64,000 bases of DNA from assembly GCA_030446625.1 (NCBI GenBank), contig JAUJMY010000013.1, positions 24,154 to 88,153 on the forward strand, written 5' to 3'. A model generated the notes under the pieces. It worked only from the letters and a program-made list of their open reading frames with translations, was not told the DNA's origin and made no database searches. Of this stretch, positions 17,658 to 26,093 are shown in pieces (positions within the stretch are counted from its first letter, which is position 1; every line of letters begins with the position of its first letter). The position numbers and the translations under genes are program-made. Origin of the DNA: Gaiellaceae bacterium (GTDB lineage Bacteria > Actinomycetota > Thermoleophilia > Gaiellales > Gaiellaceae).

Positions 17658-18877
17658 TGCTCCCCCTCGAAGAGGCGCTCGAGCGCCTCCGACGTCCGTC
17701 GCAGATCGAATCTCGACTCCACGGACGCGCGGGCGTTCGTCCGCAGCCGTTCGCGGAGGCGGGGGTTGCGGACGAGCGACTCGATCGCGTCCGCGAGCGC
17801 CTCCGGATCGCGCTCCGGGACGAGCAAGCCGTTGTCCTCGTGCCGCACGGCCTCGGGAATCCCGGTGACCGGCGTCGTCACGACGGGCAGCCCGCACGCG
17901 AGCGCCTCGACCATCGAGACGGGCAAGCCGTCCCGGTTTCCGTCGGAATCGACGACGCACGGGAGGACGTACAGGTCGGCGGCGCGGTAGCGCTCCAGGA
18001 CCTCGAGCTGGGTGTGCGCGCCGAGCAGGTGGACGTGCTCCTGGAGCTCGAGACGGTCGATGGCCTCCTTCAGCTGTGGCCGCAGTCCTCCCTTTCCGAC
18101 GATCCAGCACCGGAAGGAGACGCCGCGGTCGCGCAGGCGCGCGCAGGCGTCGACGAGGACCGGCAGGCCCTTCTTCTCGACCAGCCGCGCGACGGCCAGG
18201 ATCGTGAACGGCGACGGCGGCCGCCCGTTCGCCGGAGCGAACCGCTCGAGGTCGATCCCGTTGTAGACGCGGACGACCTTGCCGGCGGCCCCCGGCACCA
18301 CGCGCTCGAGGTACGCCTTGTTGAAGTCGCTGACGGCGACGACGAACCGCGCTCGCTCGATCTTCTCGGCCAGCGCCTTCACGCTCGTCCCGTCACGGTA
18401 GATGTCGTACGCGTGCGCCGTGAAGCTGTACGGGATCCGGCTGATCCTCGACGCGAGCAGCGCGACCGTCGTCGCCCTCGTCGCGAAGTGCGCGTGGAGG
18501 TGCGTCACGCCGCGGCGCCGCGCCTCGAGCGCGACGTATCCGCTCTGGAGGAAGCGCCAGAGCAGGCTCGTGTTACCCGTCGCCGCGACGCGGGCGAGCG
18601 TGCGCACGTAGCGCCTGCGGAAGCGGCGGTACGCGTACCTGTTGCGCTTGAGGAGCGCCGGCACGTCCGACACGTCCGGCACGTAGCTGACGGAGGCCTT
18701 CAGCCGGGCGAGGTCCTCGTGGAAGCGGGGGTCGCTCGAGCGCGCGAGGGAGAAGACGTGCACCTGGATCCCGCGCGCCTCGAGCGCGAGGATCTCCTGG
18801 AGGACGAACGTCTCCGACAGGACCGGGAACTTGCGCAGCACGTAGCCGACGAGGGGTGTCGCCCTATCGCCAGGCAC
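17654..18877 (-). CDS. GT4-family glycosyltransferase
   Basis: A 407-residue GT-B enzyme with the N-terminal pattern GYVLRKFPVLSETFVLQEI that marks a polysaccharide-type GT4 subgroup (WcaL/AmsK-like colanic or exopolysaccharide transferases). It also has NGIDLERFAP and the C-terminal VEALACGLPVVTTPVTGIPE donor-site region. It overlaps both neighbours (4 nt and 14 nt), so the operon is translationally coupled. Role inferred: adds a sugar to the lipid-linked product exported by the ABC transporter. Confidence 0.9.
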   Translation of the reverse strand: MPGDRATPLVGYVLRKFPVLSETFVLQEILALEARGIQVHVFSLARSSDPRFHEDLARLKASVSYVPDVSDVPALLKRNRYAYRRFRRRYVRTLARVAATGNTSLLWRFLQSGYVALEARRRGVTHLHAHFATRATTVALLASRISRIPYSFTAHAYDIYRDGTSVKALAEKIERARFVVAVSDFNKAYLERVVPGAAGKVVRVYNGIDLERFAPANGRPPSPFTILAVARLVEKKGLPVLVDACARLRDRGVSFRCWIVGKGGLRPQLKEAIDRLELQEHVHLLGAHTQLEVLERYRAADLYVLPCVVDSDGNRDGLPVSMVEALACGLPVVTTPVTGIPEAVRHEDNGLLVPERDPEALADAIESLVRNPRLRERLRTNARASVESRFDLRRTSEALERLFEGEH

Positions 18878-20189
18878 CGCCGACTCCTTCCCTCGCGTAC
18901 GCGAGCGCGAGGATCTCGTCCGCGACGCGGTCGACTCCGCGCAGGTCGACTGACGGGTGGAGGGCGGGCCGCGGACGGGCGAGCGCCTCGGCGACAGCCG
19001 CGGCGAGGCATTCGACCGTCAGCGTGCCGGGCTCGAGGAGCGTCACGAGTCCGAGCCTCGCGAGCGCCTGCGCGCGCACGAGCTGCTCGGCGTCGGCCCG
19101 CGCCTTCGCCCGCTCGCTGTGCTCGCCCGACTTCCACGTCCGCGGGACGATCACCGCGGGTGCGCGCACGGCGAGCAGCTCCGCAGCCGTGTTGTAGCCA
19201 CCCATCGCGACGACGACCTCGGCGGCCGCGAGATAGCTCGGGAGGTCGCGCACCTGGTCGATCACGACGACGGCGGGACGGCGGCTCGCGAGAGTCCGCA
19301 GCGTCACGCGGTCGGCAGCGGCCATGAGGTGACCCGTGACGAGCACCGCGGGGAGCTGCGGGAGCAGCGGCAGCGCCTCGAGGAACGTCTCCAGGAGCGG
19401 GAAGCCGTCTCCGCCGCCCCCGACCGTCGCGAGCATGAAGGGCCCGTCGATTCCGAGCTCCGCGCGGACCTCGGCCTCGGGGCGGATCGCGGGCGCGGAC
19501 TCCGTCACGTAGCCGCAGTAGCGGACCTTCTCCGCGACGGCGAGCGGTAACGCGTACGCGTCCGCGACGTCGAGCACGTCTGGGATCCCGTAGACGAGGA
19601 TGCGGTCGTAGTAGCGCTCGAGGACGTCGTAGATCCCCTGACGCGTCCAGTCCCTGCGGACGCTCTCGGGCGGGTCGAGCACGTCGCGCACGCCGAGCAC
19701 GATCCCCGTCGACTGACGCCGGAGCTCTTGTACGGTCGCGAGCAGCTCGCGCTGGGAGCCCAGCGGGAAGTTGTCGACGAGGAGGACGTGCGGGCCGAAC
19801 GTGCGCAGCGTCTCGAGGATCACGCGCTCCCGCAGGAAGGTGATCTCCGCGAGGCCGACGTTCAGCGTCGGCGGGCGCCAGCCCTGCGTCCCCGACGTGA
19901 CGACCGTCGGGATCTTTACGTGATCCGCGTTCGGCGGCAGGGAGCCGAGCACGTCCACGGCGGACGAGCCGGTTACGAGGAGGATCGACGAGTCGGGCGC
20001 ACGCTCGGCGAGCGCCCACGCGATGCGCAGGCAGCGCCGAACATGGCCGAGCCCGTACGCGTCGTGCGTGAAGATCGCGAGCCGCAGGCGACGGCGGTCG
20101 TGCGTGACGAGCATCTCCTCGTCGGCGAGGAAAGCCGCGGGCGACCGGACGTCGGCGTCCACGGTCTCGGTCACGCGGAGATCGCGCAT
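18864..20189 (-). CDS. COG4671-like predicted glycosyltransferase (GT28-type), copy 2
   Basis: About 441 residues. It has the N-terminal FTHDAYGLGHVRRCLRIAWA (nucleotide-sugar enzymes of the MurG/UGT fold begin this way) and the C-terminal MGGYNTAAELLAVRAPAVIV donor-binding signature. The central motifs VRDVLDPPESVR and RILVYGIPDVLD are shared with the adjacent paralogue at 20197. ATG 20189 is preferred because it lies 7 nt after the upstream stop; ATG 20228 would overlap by 32 nt. Two side-by-side copies probably add successive sugars. Confidence 0.82.
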   Translation of the reverse strand: MRDLRVTETVDADVRSPAAFLADEEMLVTHDRRRLRLAIFTHDAYGLGHVRRCLRIAWALAERAPDSSILLVTGSSAVDVLGSLPPNADHVKIPTVVTSGTQGWRPPTLNVGLAEITFLRERVILETLRTFGPHVLLVDNFPLGSQRELLATVQELRRQSTGIVLGVRDVLDPPESVRRDWTRQGIYDVLERYYDRILVYGIPDVLDVADAYALPLAVAEKVRYCGYVTESAPAIRPEAEVRAELGIDGPFMLATVGGGGDGFPLLETFLEALPLLPQLPAVLVTGHLMAAADRVTLRTLASRRPAVVVIDQVRDLPSYLAAAEVVVAMGGYNTAAELLAVRAPAVIVPRTWKSGEHSERAKARADAEQLVRAQALARLGLVTLLEPGTLTVECLAAAVAEALARPRPALHPSVDLRGVDRVADEILALAYAREGVGGAWR

Positions 20190-20196
20190 CGCGTCG

Positions 20197-21381
20197 CTAC
20201 ATGCCGGCGCGCGCGGGCGCGCATTCATCAGCGAGCGTCTCGTCCAGCTCGGCGGCCGCGCCGGCCAGCCCGTTCAGCGGGATCCGACGACGCGCGGGCG
20301 GGTTCGCGAGGACATGCGCCACCTCGGCGAGCAAGCTGCGCGGCGTCAGATCCGAGGGATGGAGCAGGCGGACGAGACCCCTCCGTCGCAGCAACTCGGC
20401 GCGGATCAGCTGCTCCTTCCGGGGTGCGACACGCGGGACGATCACCGCGGGGCGTCCGCTGGAGAGGATCTCGGACACCGCGTTGTAGCCCCCCATCGAC
20501 ACGACGGCGTCGGCCGCGGCGATGTACCTCGGCAGCTCGTCGAGGAAGCTCGTGAACGCGACCGACGGCGTTCGAGGGAGCCGGCCGAGAACGCGCTCGC
20601 GCTCGGCCGGCGGCATGAGCGGCCCGCCGACGAGGAGCCATTGGACGCAGCCGTCTTCGCGAGCGAGCGCGGCCGCTTCTGCCGCCACGGCGAGGAGGGC
20701 CGAGCCGTCGCCTCCGCCCCCTGCCGTGACGAGCACGAGCCGGCGGTTGGGAAGCCCGAGCTCCCTTCGCGCCTCCTCGGCGCTCGTCCCGTTCGCCAGA
20801 CGCCCGATGTAGCCGACGTACCGGACCTTTGCCTCCGCGCGGCGCGACAGCCCGTACTCGCGCGCCGCGTCGTAGATCCGCGGGTCCCCGTAGACGAGGA
20901 TGCGGTGGTAGACGTCGTCGAGCAGCTCGTAGATGCCCGCCCGCGTCCACGCCGCGCGGACGCGCTGGCCGTCGTCGACGACGTCCCTGAGGCCGAGCAC
21001 GAGCCGCACGCCCGGGCGCTCGCGGCGGAGGAAGCGGAGCGTCGGGACGACTTCGCCATTCACACCGGCGGGCGCGTGGTCGACGATCAGGGCGTGGGGA
21101 CGAAAGTGGCGCGCCGCGGTGAGGACGAGATCGGCGCGGAGATCGCGGATCTCGGTCACGTCGAGCGCGAGCGAGCGCGCGCGGTACTCGTCCGCGCCGA
21201 CCTTCACGACCGCCGGCAGCTTCACGTAGTCGGCGTCCGAGGGGAGGACGAGGTCGTGCGCCACGGGCGACCCGGTGACGATCAGCTGCGAGAGTTCGGG
21301 CCGCACCGAACGCAGCTGCCGTGAGAGCGCGAGCGTTCGGCTGAGATGCCCGAGCCCGTACGAGTCGTGGCAGTAGAGCAT
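20197..21381 (-). CDS. COG4671-like predicted glycosyltransferase (GT28-type), copy 1
   Basis: A 394-residue GT-B enzyme beginning MLYCHDSYGLGHLSRTLALS. It has VLGLRDVVDDGQRVRAAW and VSMGGYNAVSEILSSGRPAV at the expected donor-site position, and a glycine run TAGGGGDGSALL in the linker. It is the first gene of a six-gene minus-strand operon (two COG4671 enzymes, two GT4, ABC exporter, APH-type kinase). I see no confident promoter in the 300 bp upstream. Clear paralogue of the next gene. Confidence 0.83.
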   Translation of the reverse strand: MLYCHDSYGLGHLSRTLALSRQLRSVRPELSQLIVTGSPVAHDLVLPSDADYVKLPAVVKVGADEYRARSLALDVTEIRDLRADLVLTAARHFRPHALIVDHAPAGVNGEVVPTLRFLRRERPGVRLVLGLRDVVDDGQRVRAAWTRAGIYELLDDVYHRILVYGDPRIYDAAREYGLSRRAEAKVRYVGYIGRLANGTSAEEARRELGLPNRRLVLVTAGGGGDGSALLAVAAEAAALAREDGCVQWLLVGGPLMPPAERERVLGRLPRTPSVAFTSFLDELPRYIAAADAVVSMGGYNAVSEILSSGRPAVIVPRVAPRKEQLIRAELLRRRGLVRLLHPSDLTPRSLLAEVAHVLANPPARRRIPLNGLAGAAAELDETLADECAPARAGM

Positions 21382-21668
21382 GACCGAACGCGAGCTGCGA
21401 TCTCGCGATGGCTGCGCTCGGTGAGCGGCGTCGACGCGCCGCCCGCGTTCGTGCTTGATCTGAATCGGACGGACCCCCTTGAACCCGCCAGTGTGTCACG
21501 TATCTGGAGGCGCGGGGCGAAAGAACCTGCGCCGGACCGCTACTTACCGCCTGGCGCTCGCGCAGTCCACGCGAACGCGCGCCGGCTTACGGGCGGCGAG
21601 GCGCGGGAAGCCGGTCCGGGAAGAACGCCTGCTTGACCGTTTGCTGCCTGAAAAGGCATGTTACGACG

Positions 21669-21692
21669 AAAACCCCGCAATGGCAGGGTTTT
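21669..21692 (-). terminator. T-flanked hairpin after tRNA-Asp fragment
   Basis: AAAACCCCGC and GCAGGGTTTT pair around the loop AATG with one mismatch, giving an A/T-flanked stem typical of a tRNA terminator. It lies just past the 3' end of the minus-strand tRNA-Asp fragment at 21699, so the original tRNA's terminator has been kept with the fragment. Confidence 0.7.
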
Positions 21693-21698
21693 CTTCGA

Positions 21699-21745
21699 CG
21701 GGAGCGACGGGACTCGAACCCGCGACCTCCGGCGTGACAGGCCGG
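21699..21745 (-). repeat. 3' half of a tRNA-Asp(GTC) gene, copy 4
   Basis: Anticodon arm CCGGC-CTGTCAC-GCCGG (anticodon GTC), GGTCG variable loop, T-arm and CGCTCCCG 3' strand are all intact; the D-arm and 5' strand are replaced by unrelated DNA. It is the best-preserved fragment and retains its terminator. Together with 5831 and 11058 (same orientation) it brackets two gene blocks. Confidence 0.82.
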
Positions 21746-21964
21746 TTCTACAAGCACGCGTTACGCGGCGATGGACTGAACTTGCTGCATCCATGCGGGC
21801 TGCGCGCCACGTGCAGCGCCGAAGGTCGCGTGGCTCGCGAGACACCGATCGCGGTTTGCTGCCCGTCTGCTGCCCGGGCGAATAGCGTCGTTCAACGTGC
21901 GACCGCAGCCAGGATCCGACGGTCCGACGACGTCCCGCCGCGCCCGTGCTTCATGGTCGGTGCC

Positions 21965-22048
21965 GGGGGCTAAGCCCCCTGAACTCAACCACACCGAAAC
22001 CTGCATATTCGGACACCGACTTCCAGCTCCGTTGTCTCAATAGACAAC
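21965..22048. promoter_or_regulatory. hairpin and 18-bp palindrome upstream of terminase genes
   Basis: GGGGGC-TAA-GCCCCC at 21965-21979 is a terminator-like hairpin. At 22031-22048 lies a perfect palindrome, GTTGTCT-CAAT-AGACAAC, in an unusually AT-rich stretch. Such a site is what a dimeric phage-type repressor would bind; the cognate regulator is not obvious (the XRE gene at 25797 is a candidate). Confidence 0.5.
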
Positions 22049-22095
22049 ATATCTGTGGTCCGTCAGTAATCCGAACGGCGCGTTACGATTTGGGC

Positions 22096-22476
22096 GTGAT
22101 CCGTGTCGCGCCGCAGCAGTCACATCCCGCAGGTCGCGCAGCCACCGTGATCGATGACGATCCCGTCCGGGCCGCGGAGGCGCGCGCGTCGATACGACGC
22201 GTCTTCGAACGGCTGGATTGGATGGACCGGATCACGACCGGTGCGCCGCTTCGCCGGTCGCTGCCACGCGCGGTTGCCGTGCAGCAGCGTCCAGCGCCGA
22301 AGCTTCGAATGAGAACGGTTCGCGGGCGGGCGCCGCGGCGGAACCGCCGCGTTCGCTCCGTCGCGAACCGGCGTGCGGCAGCGCGCTGCCGCCGCCGCGC
22401 CCCCCACAGCCCCCCCGCCGCCGCGGGGGGCGCCCGAGCCCGCGGCGCGGCGACTGGGCGCGGCTGCAGGACGTAA
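22096..22476 (+). CDS. possible small basic protein before terminase genes
   Basis: A frame of about 126 residues from GTG 22096. The first 50 residues look protein-like (VIDDDPVRAAEARASIRRVF, acidic-basic amphipathic), but the second half is a run of Arg, Ala and Pro that may be noncoding. No Shine-Dalgarno is convincing. It could be a phage-type DNA-binding protein, or only its first third may be real, or it may be a chance frame in GC-rich DNA. Confidence 0.3.
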   Translation: MIRVAPQQSHPAGRAATVIDDDPVRAAEARASIRRVFERLDWMDRITTGAPLRRSLPRAVAVQQRPAPKLRMRTVRGRAPRRNRRVRSVANRRAAARCRRRAPHSPPAAAGGARARGAATGRGCRT

Positions 22477-22505
22477 CGCGCCCCGCCGCCGCACGCAGGG
22501 CGTGG

Positions 22506-23057
22506 ATGAGCCGGCGCGACGGCGACAACGAGGCGTCCCCCGCACGGCGGCCGCGTGGCGGTGATCGGCGGCGGCCGACGCAGGCGCAACTGCTCCAGCG
22601 GCAGCAGGCGATTCTCGTCGACCGCGACGTTCGCAGCATGAGCTGGGCGTCGATCGCGCGGAAACATTCGATGGGCGAGAAGGAGGTGCGCGAGACCTAC
22701 ACCCGCTACGTCCGCGAGATCGCGCCGCTCATTGTCGAACAGGCGCCGGCCGAGAAGGTGTTCGAGTACCTCCGCCTTCTCGAAGGCACGAGGCAGCGCC
22801 TCGGAGAGGTCGTTGACGGTGCGGACAACGACAGCGCACGCATCGGTGGCCTGCGTGAGATCGTGAAGACGATCACGAAAGAGATCGAGCTGCTCGAGCA
22901 CGCCGGGCTGATGCCGAGGAACCTCGGCCACACATATGCCCGCGCCGAGCACGAACGGCTCCTGCAACGGATCGAGGAAGTACTTCGTCGGCACGGCGTA
23001 CCGGCGGAGGTGTACGAGGAATTGGCAGAGACGCTTGAGATCGAGAGCGAGCGGTAG
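22506..23057 (+). CDS. terminase small subunit-like HTH protein
   Basis: A 183-residue protein placed directly before the terminase large subunit, with 1 bp between stop and start. After a basic N-terminus (about residues 1-30) comes a helix-turn-helix-like segment, DRDVRSMSWASIARKHSMGE, then long charged helices (residues 75-150) that could oligomerise. That is the general design of small terminases, which recognise the packaging site. I see no specific family signature, so the call leans on position. ATG 22506 is chosen; the frame is open further upstream but turns low-complexity. Confidence 0.6.
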   Translation: MSRRDGDNEASPARRPRGGDRRRPTQAQLLQRQQAILVDRDVRSMSWASIARKHSMGEKEVRETYTRYVREIAPLIVEQAPAEKVFEYLRLLEGTRQRLGEVVDGADNDSARIGGLREIVKTITKEIELLEHAGLMPRNLGHTYARAEHERLLQRIEEVLRRHGVPAEVYEELAETLEIESER

Positions 23058-23058
23058 C

Positions 23059-24912
23059 TTGGCGAAAGATCGCCCGATCCCACCGATCGACCCGAGGCTG
23101 CTGGCCCAGCACCTGAGGCGCGCAGCGCGGCAGGCCAATGCGCGCGCCGCGGATACCGGCGGCCGCGCGACGCTGGGATTCTTTGATTGGGCACGCCGTG
23201 TCCCGGAGCCGAAGACCGGCCCGCTCGACTTTAGGCGCTTCCCGTTCCAGCGTGAGTTGTACACCGAGGGCGCCGAGCTTCCCGAGGTGGCGGTGATGAA
23301 GTCGACGCAGGTCGGTGCGTCGGCGTGGATGGCGCGGTGGGCGATCTACTGGGCCGACCGCGGCAAGACAGTGCTGTACCTGTTTCCAGGCGAGGAGCAG
23401 TTGCGGCCGTTCTACAACTCGCGGATCGCGCCCCTCCTGCGCGGCCCCCACCTCGCGAAGCGCGTGGCGAACGCGAGCGTGAGCAACGTCAATCAGCGGC
23501 AGATCGGCAACGGGTGGCTGAACCTGCGCGGAGCGCAGGCAGTGGCGGGGTTGGAGTCGGTCGACGCAGACGCTATCGCTATCGACGAATACGACCTGAT
23601 CCCGCCGGCCGCCATCCCGATCGTCGAGCGCCGCATCTCGGCCCCGACCTCGATGGGCCTCATCCGCCGCATCGGCTGGCCGAGCATCGACGACCACGGC
23701 ATCGCCCGCCAATACGACCTCTCCGACCGGCGCCGCTGGTTCGTGAAGTGCCCTGCCTGCGGCGAACAGCAGTTCCTCCGCTTCTTCCCGCGCCGCGCCG
23801 CGGAGGAGGACGAAGAGGGCGACGGCCTACCAAACGCGACCTCGGCGTACGTGGATCGCGACGGAGAGCTACTGCGCTGCGGGAAGTGCGAGAAGCCGCT
23901 AGCGCCCGACGCCGTGCGCGATGGCGAGTGGGTCGCCGAATTCCCCACGCGCGACTCGCGCGGTTACCACGTCCACCGCCTCCTCGTGCCGGCGATAAGC
24001 CTGCGCGCGATGATCGAGGCGAGCCGCAGGACCGGCGCGTTCGAGCTGGAGACGTTTTACAACCGCGATCTCGGCGAACCGTACTCGCCGAAGGAAGGCC
24101 GACTTTCGAAGGCCGCGATTGCGGCGGCGCAGTCGGCGGGCGGCAATTACCTGCAGGGCCCATGGGACGCCGGCTATGCAGGCGACGGGCTCGTGACGAT
24201 GGGCGTCGACTCCGCCTCGGCGCGCGACCTGACCGTCCGCATCTCGCTGCACGCCCACGACCTGTCGACCAAGCGCGCGCTGTTCATCGGCGAGGTCGAG
24301 AGCTTCGACACGCTGGCCGAGATGATGGACATCTACAGCGTGCGGATGGCCGCGATCGATCACCTGCCCGACGGGCGGCTCGCACGCGACTTCACCCAGC
24401 GGTTCTACGGCCGCGCGTACTACGTCCGCTTCCTCCCACCTGCTGCTCGCGAACCGTTCGGCTTCGACCCCACGGAGCGCTCGGCCGCGATCAACAGGAC
24501 GGAGGCGATCGACGCGACGCTCGCGCTCATCCGGGCGACGCGCAACCGGCTGCCGATCGACCTCCCGGAGGGCTACGTCGAGCACATGCGGAACGTGGTT
24601 CGCTTCCACGAGCTCGACGACCTCGGCAGACGGACCGTCGGCTACCGGTCGCTCGGCCCAAACGACTACCTGATGGCGGAGCTCTACGACTACTTCGCGC
24701 TCCAACTCGCACAGGTAGAAGTCCTCGCCCACGAGATGGCGCGGCCGACGTACGTCCGGTTGGAGGATCACGTTGAGTTCGAGCGGTCGTCGCTTCTGGA
24801 CCCCGACCCGCCGTATAGCCCGGGGCCCGACGAGGGGGAATACGGCGCGCTGGGCGTTTTCGGCGACGACGAGGACGTGCGTGACTGGATTGACATGAAC
24901 GAGTGGCCGTGA
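23059..24912 (+). CDS. phage terminase large subunit (GpA family)
   Basis: A 617-residue packaging motor with nuclease. The ATPase shows the GpA-type Walker A AVMKSTQVGAS near residue 80, Walker B AIAIDEYDLIP near 170 and the coupling region RRISAPTSMGLIRRIGWPS. A treble-clef zinc pair (CPACGEQ near 234, CGKCEKP near 276) is typical of GpA. The nuclease domain has TMGVDSASARDLTVRI near 379. TTG 23059 follows the small subunit's stop by 1 bp. No portal, capsid or protease gene follows, so the pair is orphaned and may be a satellite element or relic. Codon use matches the chromosome. Confidence 0.85.
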   Translation: MAKDRPIPPIDPRLLAQHLRRAARQANARAADTGGRATLGFFDWARRVPEPKTGPLDFRRFPFQRELYTEGAELPEVAVMKSTQVGASAWMARWAIYWADRGKTVLYLFPGEEQLRPFYNSRIAPLLRGPHLAKRVANASVSNVNQRQIGNGWLNLRGAQAVAGLESVDADAIAIDEYDLIPPAAIPIVERRISAPTSMGLIRRIGWPSIDDHGIARQYDLSDRRRWFVKCPACGEQQFLRFFPRRAAEEDEEGDGLPNATSAYVDRDGELLRCGKCEKPLAPDAVRDGEWVAEFPTRDSRGYHVHRLLVPAISLRAMIEASRRTGAFELETFYNRDLGEPYSPKEGRLSKAAIAAAQSAGGNYLQGPWDAGYAGDGLVTMGVDSASARDLTVRISLHAHDLSTKRALFIGEVESFDTLAEMMDIYSVRMAAIDHLPDGRLARDFTQRFYGRAYYVRFLPPAAREPFGFDPTERSAAINRTEAIDATLALIRATRNRLPIDLPEGYVEHMRNVVRFHELDDLGRRTVGYRSLGPNDYLMAELYDYFALQLAQVEVLAHEMARPTYVRLEDHVEFERSSLLDPDPPYSPGPDEGEYGALGVFGDDEDVRDWIDMNEWP

Positions 24913-25028
24913 GTGCGCAGCCCGACGTCGTCGGTTTCTGGTGCCTGATCGCGTCGTTGGCCGGGGCACGCGAAGTCGCCTTCTGGTAGTGACGAGGCGG
25001 GATCGCTGCTCTCGACCTCGCTCACGGC

Positions 25029-25069
25029 CGTTCATACAACCGCTGCTCTATCCACTGAGCTACGGGGGC
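25029..25069 (-). repeat. 5' half of a tRNA gene
   Basis: Minus strand GCCCCCGTAGCTCAGTGGAT, then AGAGC, is an intact acceptor 5' strand and D-arm. The sequence decays in the anticodon loop (GGTTGTATGAAC) and no T-arm or complementary 3' strand follows. The amino-acid identity is unclear. It lies at the left edge of the defence region and is probably a disrupted attachment site. Confidence 0.65.
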
Positions 25070-25079
25070 TTTTGGCTCA

Positions 25080-25103
25080 ACCAAGCCGTTTGTACGGCTT
25101 GGT
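25080..25103. terminator. 9-bp hairpin next to the tRNA 5' half
   Basis: ACCAAGCCG-TTTGTA-CGGCTTGGT is a perfect inverted repeat. A similar hairpin with shared bases (AACGGCTT-AGCC-AAGCCGTT) is at 27075. The function could be a terminator or recombinase-related structure. Confidence 0.5.
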
Positions 25104-25327
25104 GATCTATTAACTGTACCCCCGACAAGACGAGCTGCTTGTCGCGCCGCAGTCCCGGCACAGGCGCGCGCTGCAGGCGCCCTGCGGATTGGCGCGACTC
25201 GGCGGACGATCGGCGTCGTCGTCATGCTGACTGGTACGGTGGCGTAGTCCATCAAGAGCGGTCGAGGGAGCCAGCCCGACGACACCGCAGCAACCGGCCT
25301 TTGGGCACGGTGCTCCCGCTGGCGGCG

Positions 25328-25630
25328 ATGGGGGTGCTCGTGAAACAGGATCAATTACGGCGCTGCTGGCAGTGCGGGCGCATGAAGGGCCGGGCGCTCG
25401 TTCACGATGCGTGGAGCGGCTGGATCTACCTTCCCGTCCTCTGTCTCTGCGATGGGATCACGTGCGCGCGATGCAAAGAGGGAGCGATTCACCGTCCAAT
25501 CTCGAACCGGTTCGACGAGGCGAACGGGACGGTGCTGCACATCCCGCACTTCGGTTACCTCTTCCCGTGCATCGCGTGCCGCCGCGCCGAGACGCAACAG
25601 GCGCAGCGAGGCCGTGCCGGGCCTGGGTAG
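25328..25630 (+). CDS. cysteine-rich zinc-ribbon-like small protein
   Basis: A 100-residue protein with four Cys pairs or near-pairs: CWQCG, CLC, CARCK and CIACR, enough for two zinc sites. It begins MGVLVKQDQLRR. ATG 25328 and GTG 25340 are both possible starts; no strong Shine-Dalgarno was seen. Such proteins are often phage or plasmid accessory nucleic-acid binders. It is flanked by the tRNA remnant and the XRE gene. No family recognised. Confidence 0.55.
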   Translation: MGVLVKQDQLRRCWQCGRMKGRALVHDAWSGWIYLPVLCLCDGITCARCKEGAIHRPISNRFDEANGTVLHIPHFGYLFPCIACRRAETQQAQRGRAGPG

Positions 25631-25796
25631 CCGCGCGCGTGAACGCGAAGCGAAGGCCGAGAGGAACTCTTCGCAGGAGCTGGCGCGCGAGGAGCGGAAG
25701 ACGCTCACCCGCCGGATGGGTAGCCGCGGTGGCCGTGTAGCCGGGGGTGTAGCGAGGATGGCGAGCAGTTGTTCGCCGGTGCTGGCCCGATTGTCG

Positions 25797-26045
25797 CTAC
25801 TCGAGCCGTAGCGCCTCCGCGCGCGCGGCGAGTTCCGATACCCGGACCCCGAGCGCTTCAGCGAGCTTCAAGAGGTTCGCGAGGCTCGGATTCCGCTCCC
25901 CGCGCTCGATCCCACTGACGTAGGTTCTGTCGAGCTTCGCGATGTGCGCGAGCCGCTCCTGCGAAATCCCGCGCTGGCCACGCAGATCCCGAAGCGCGTG
26001 TCCGTACGCCACGTGCGCGGCTGAACGTTTCGGAGCCACGAGCAT
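25797..26045 (-). CDS. XRE-family helix-turn-helix regulator
   Basis: An 82-residue protein that is almost entirely a lambda Cro/CI-type HTH: LRDLRGQRGISQERLAHIAK (helices 1-2) and DRTYVSGIERGERNPSLANL (recognition helix onward). It should bind as a dimer and repress its own promoter and the divergent lipoprotein genes: a perfect 8-bp palindrome, GAGCCACG/CGTGGCTC, spans its start codon at 26033-26056. Starts at ATG 26045. Probably the control switch of the mobile element that carries the integrase at 27288. Confidence 0.88.
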   Translation of the reverse strand: MLVAPKRSAAHVAYGHALRDLRGQRGISQERLAHIAKLDRTYVSGIERGERNPSLANLLKLAEALGVRVSELAARAEALRLE

Positions 26046-26086
26046 GACCGTGGCTCTTTGACGACGTTCAGGCTACGGACTATAAG
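26033..26086 (+). promoter_or_regulatory. XRE operator palindrome plus promoter of the lipoprotein genes
   Basis: GAGCCACG at 26033 and CGTGGCTC at 26049 form a perfect 8-bp inverted repeat with an 8-nt spacer, covering the start codon of the XRE gene. One base later begins TTGACG (-35, 26058-26063), then exactly 17 bp, then TATAAG (-10, 26081-26086). The predicted +1 falls at about the GTG at 26094. A repressor on the palindrome would block both divergent genes. Confidence 0.75.
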
Positions 26087-26093
26087 TCACATA

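Noticed and set aside
26058..26093. TTG start for the first lipoprotein
   Set aside because: It is the -35 element TTGACG; GTG 26094 coincides with the expected transcription start and opens the lipoprotein signal.
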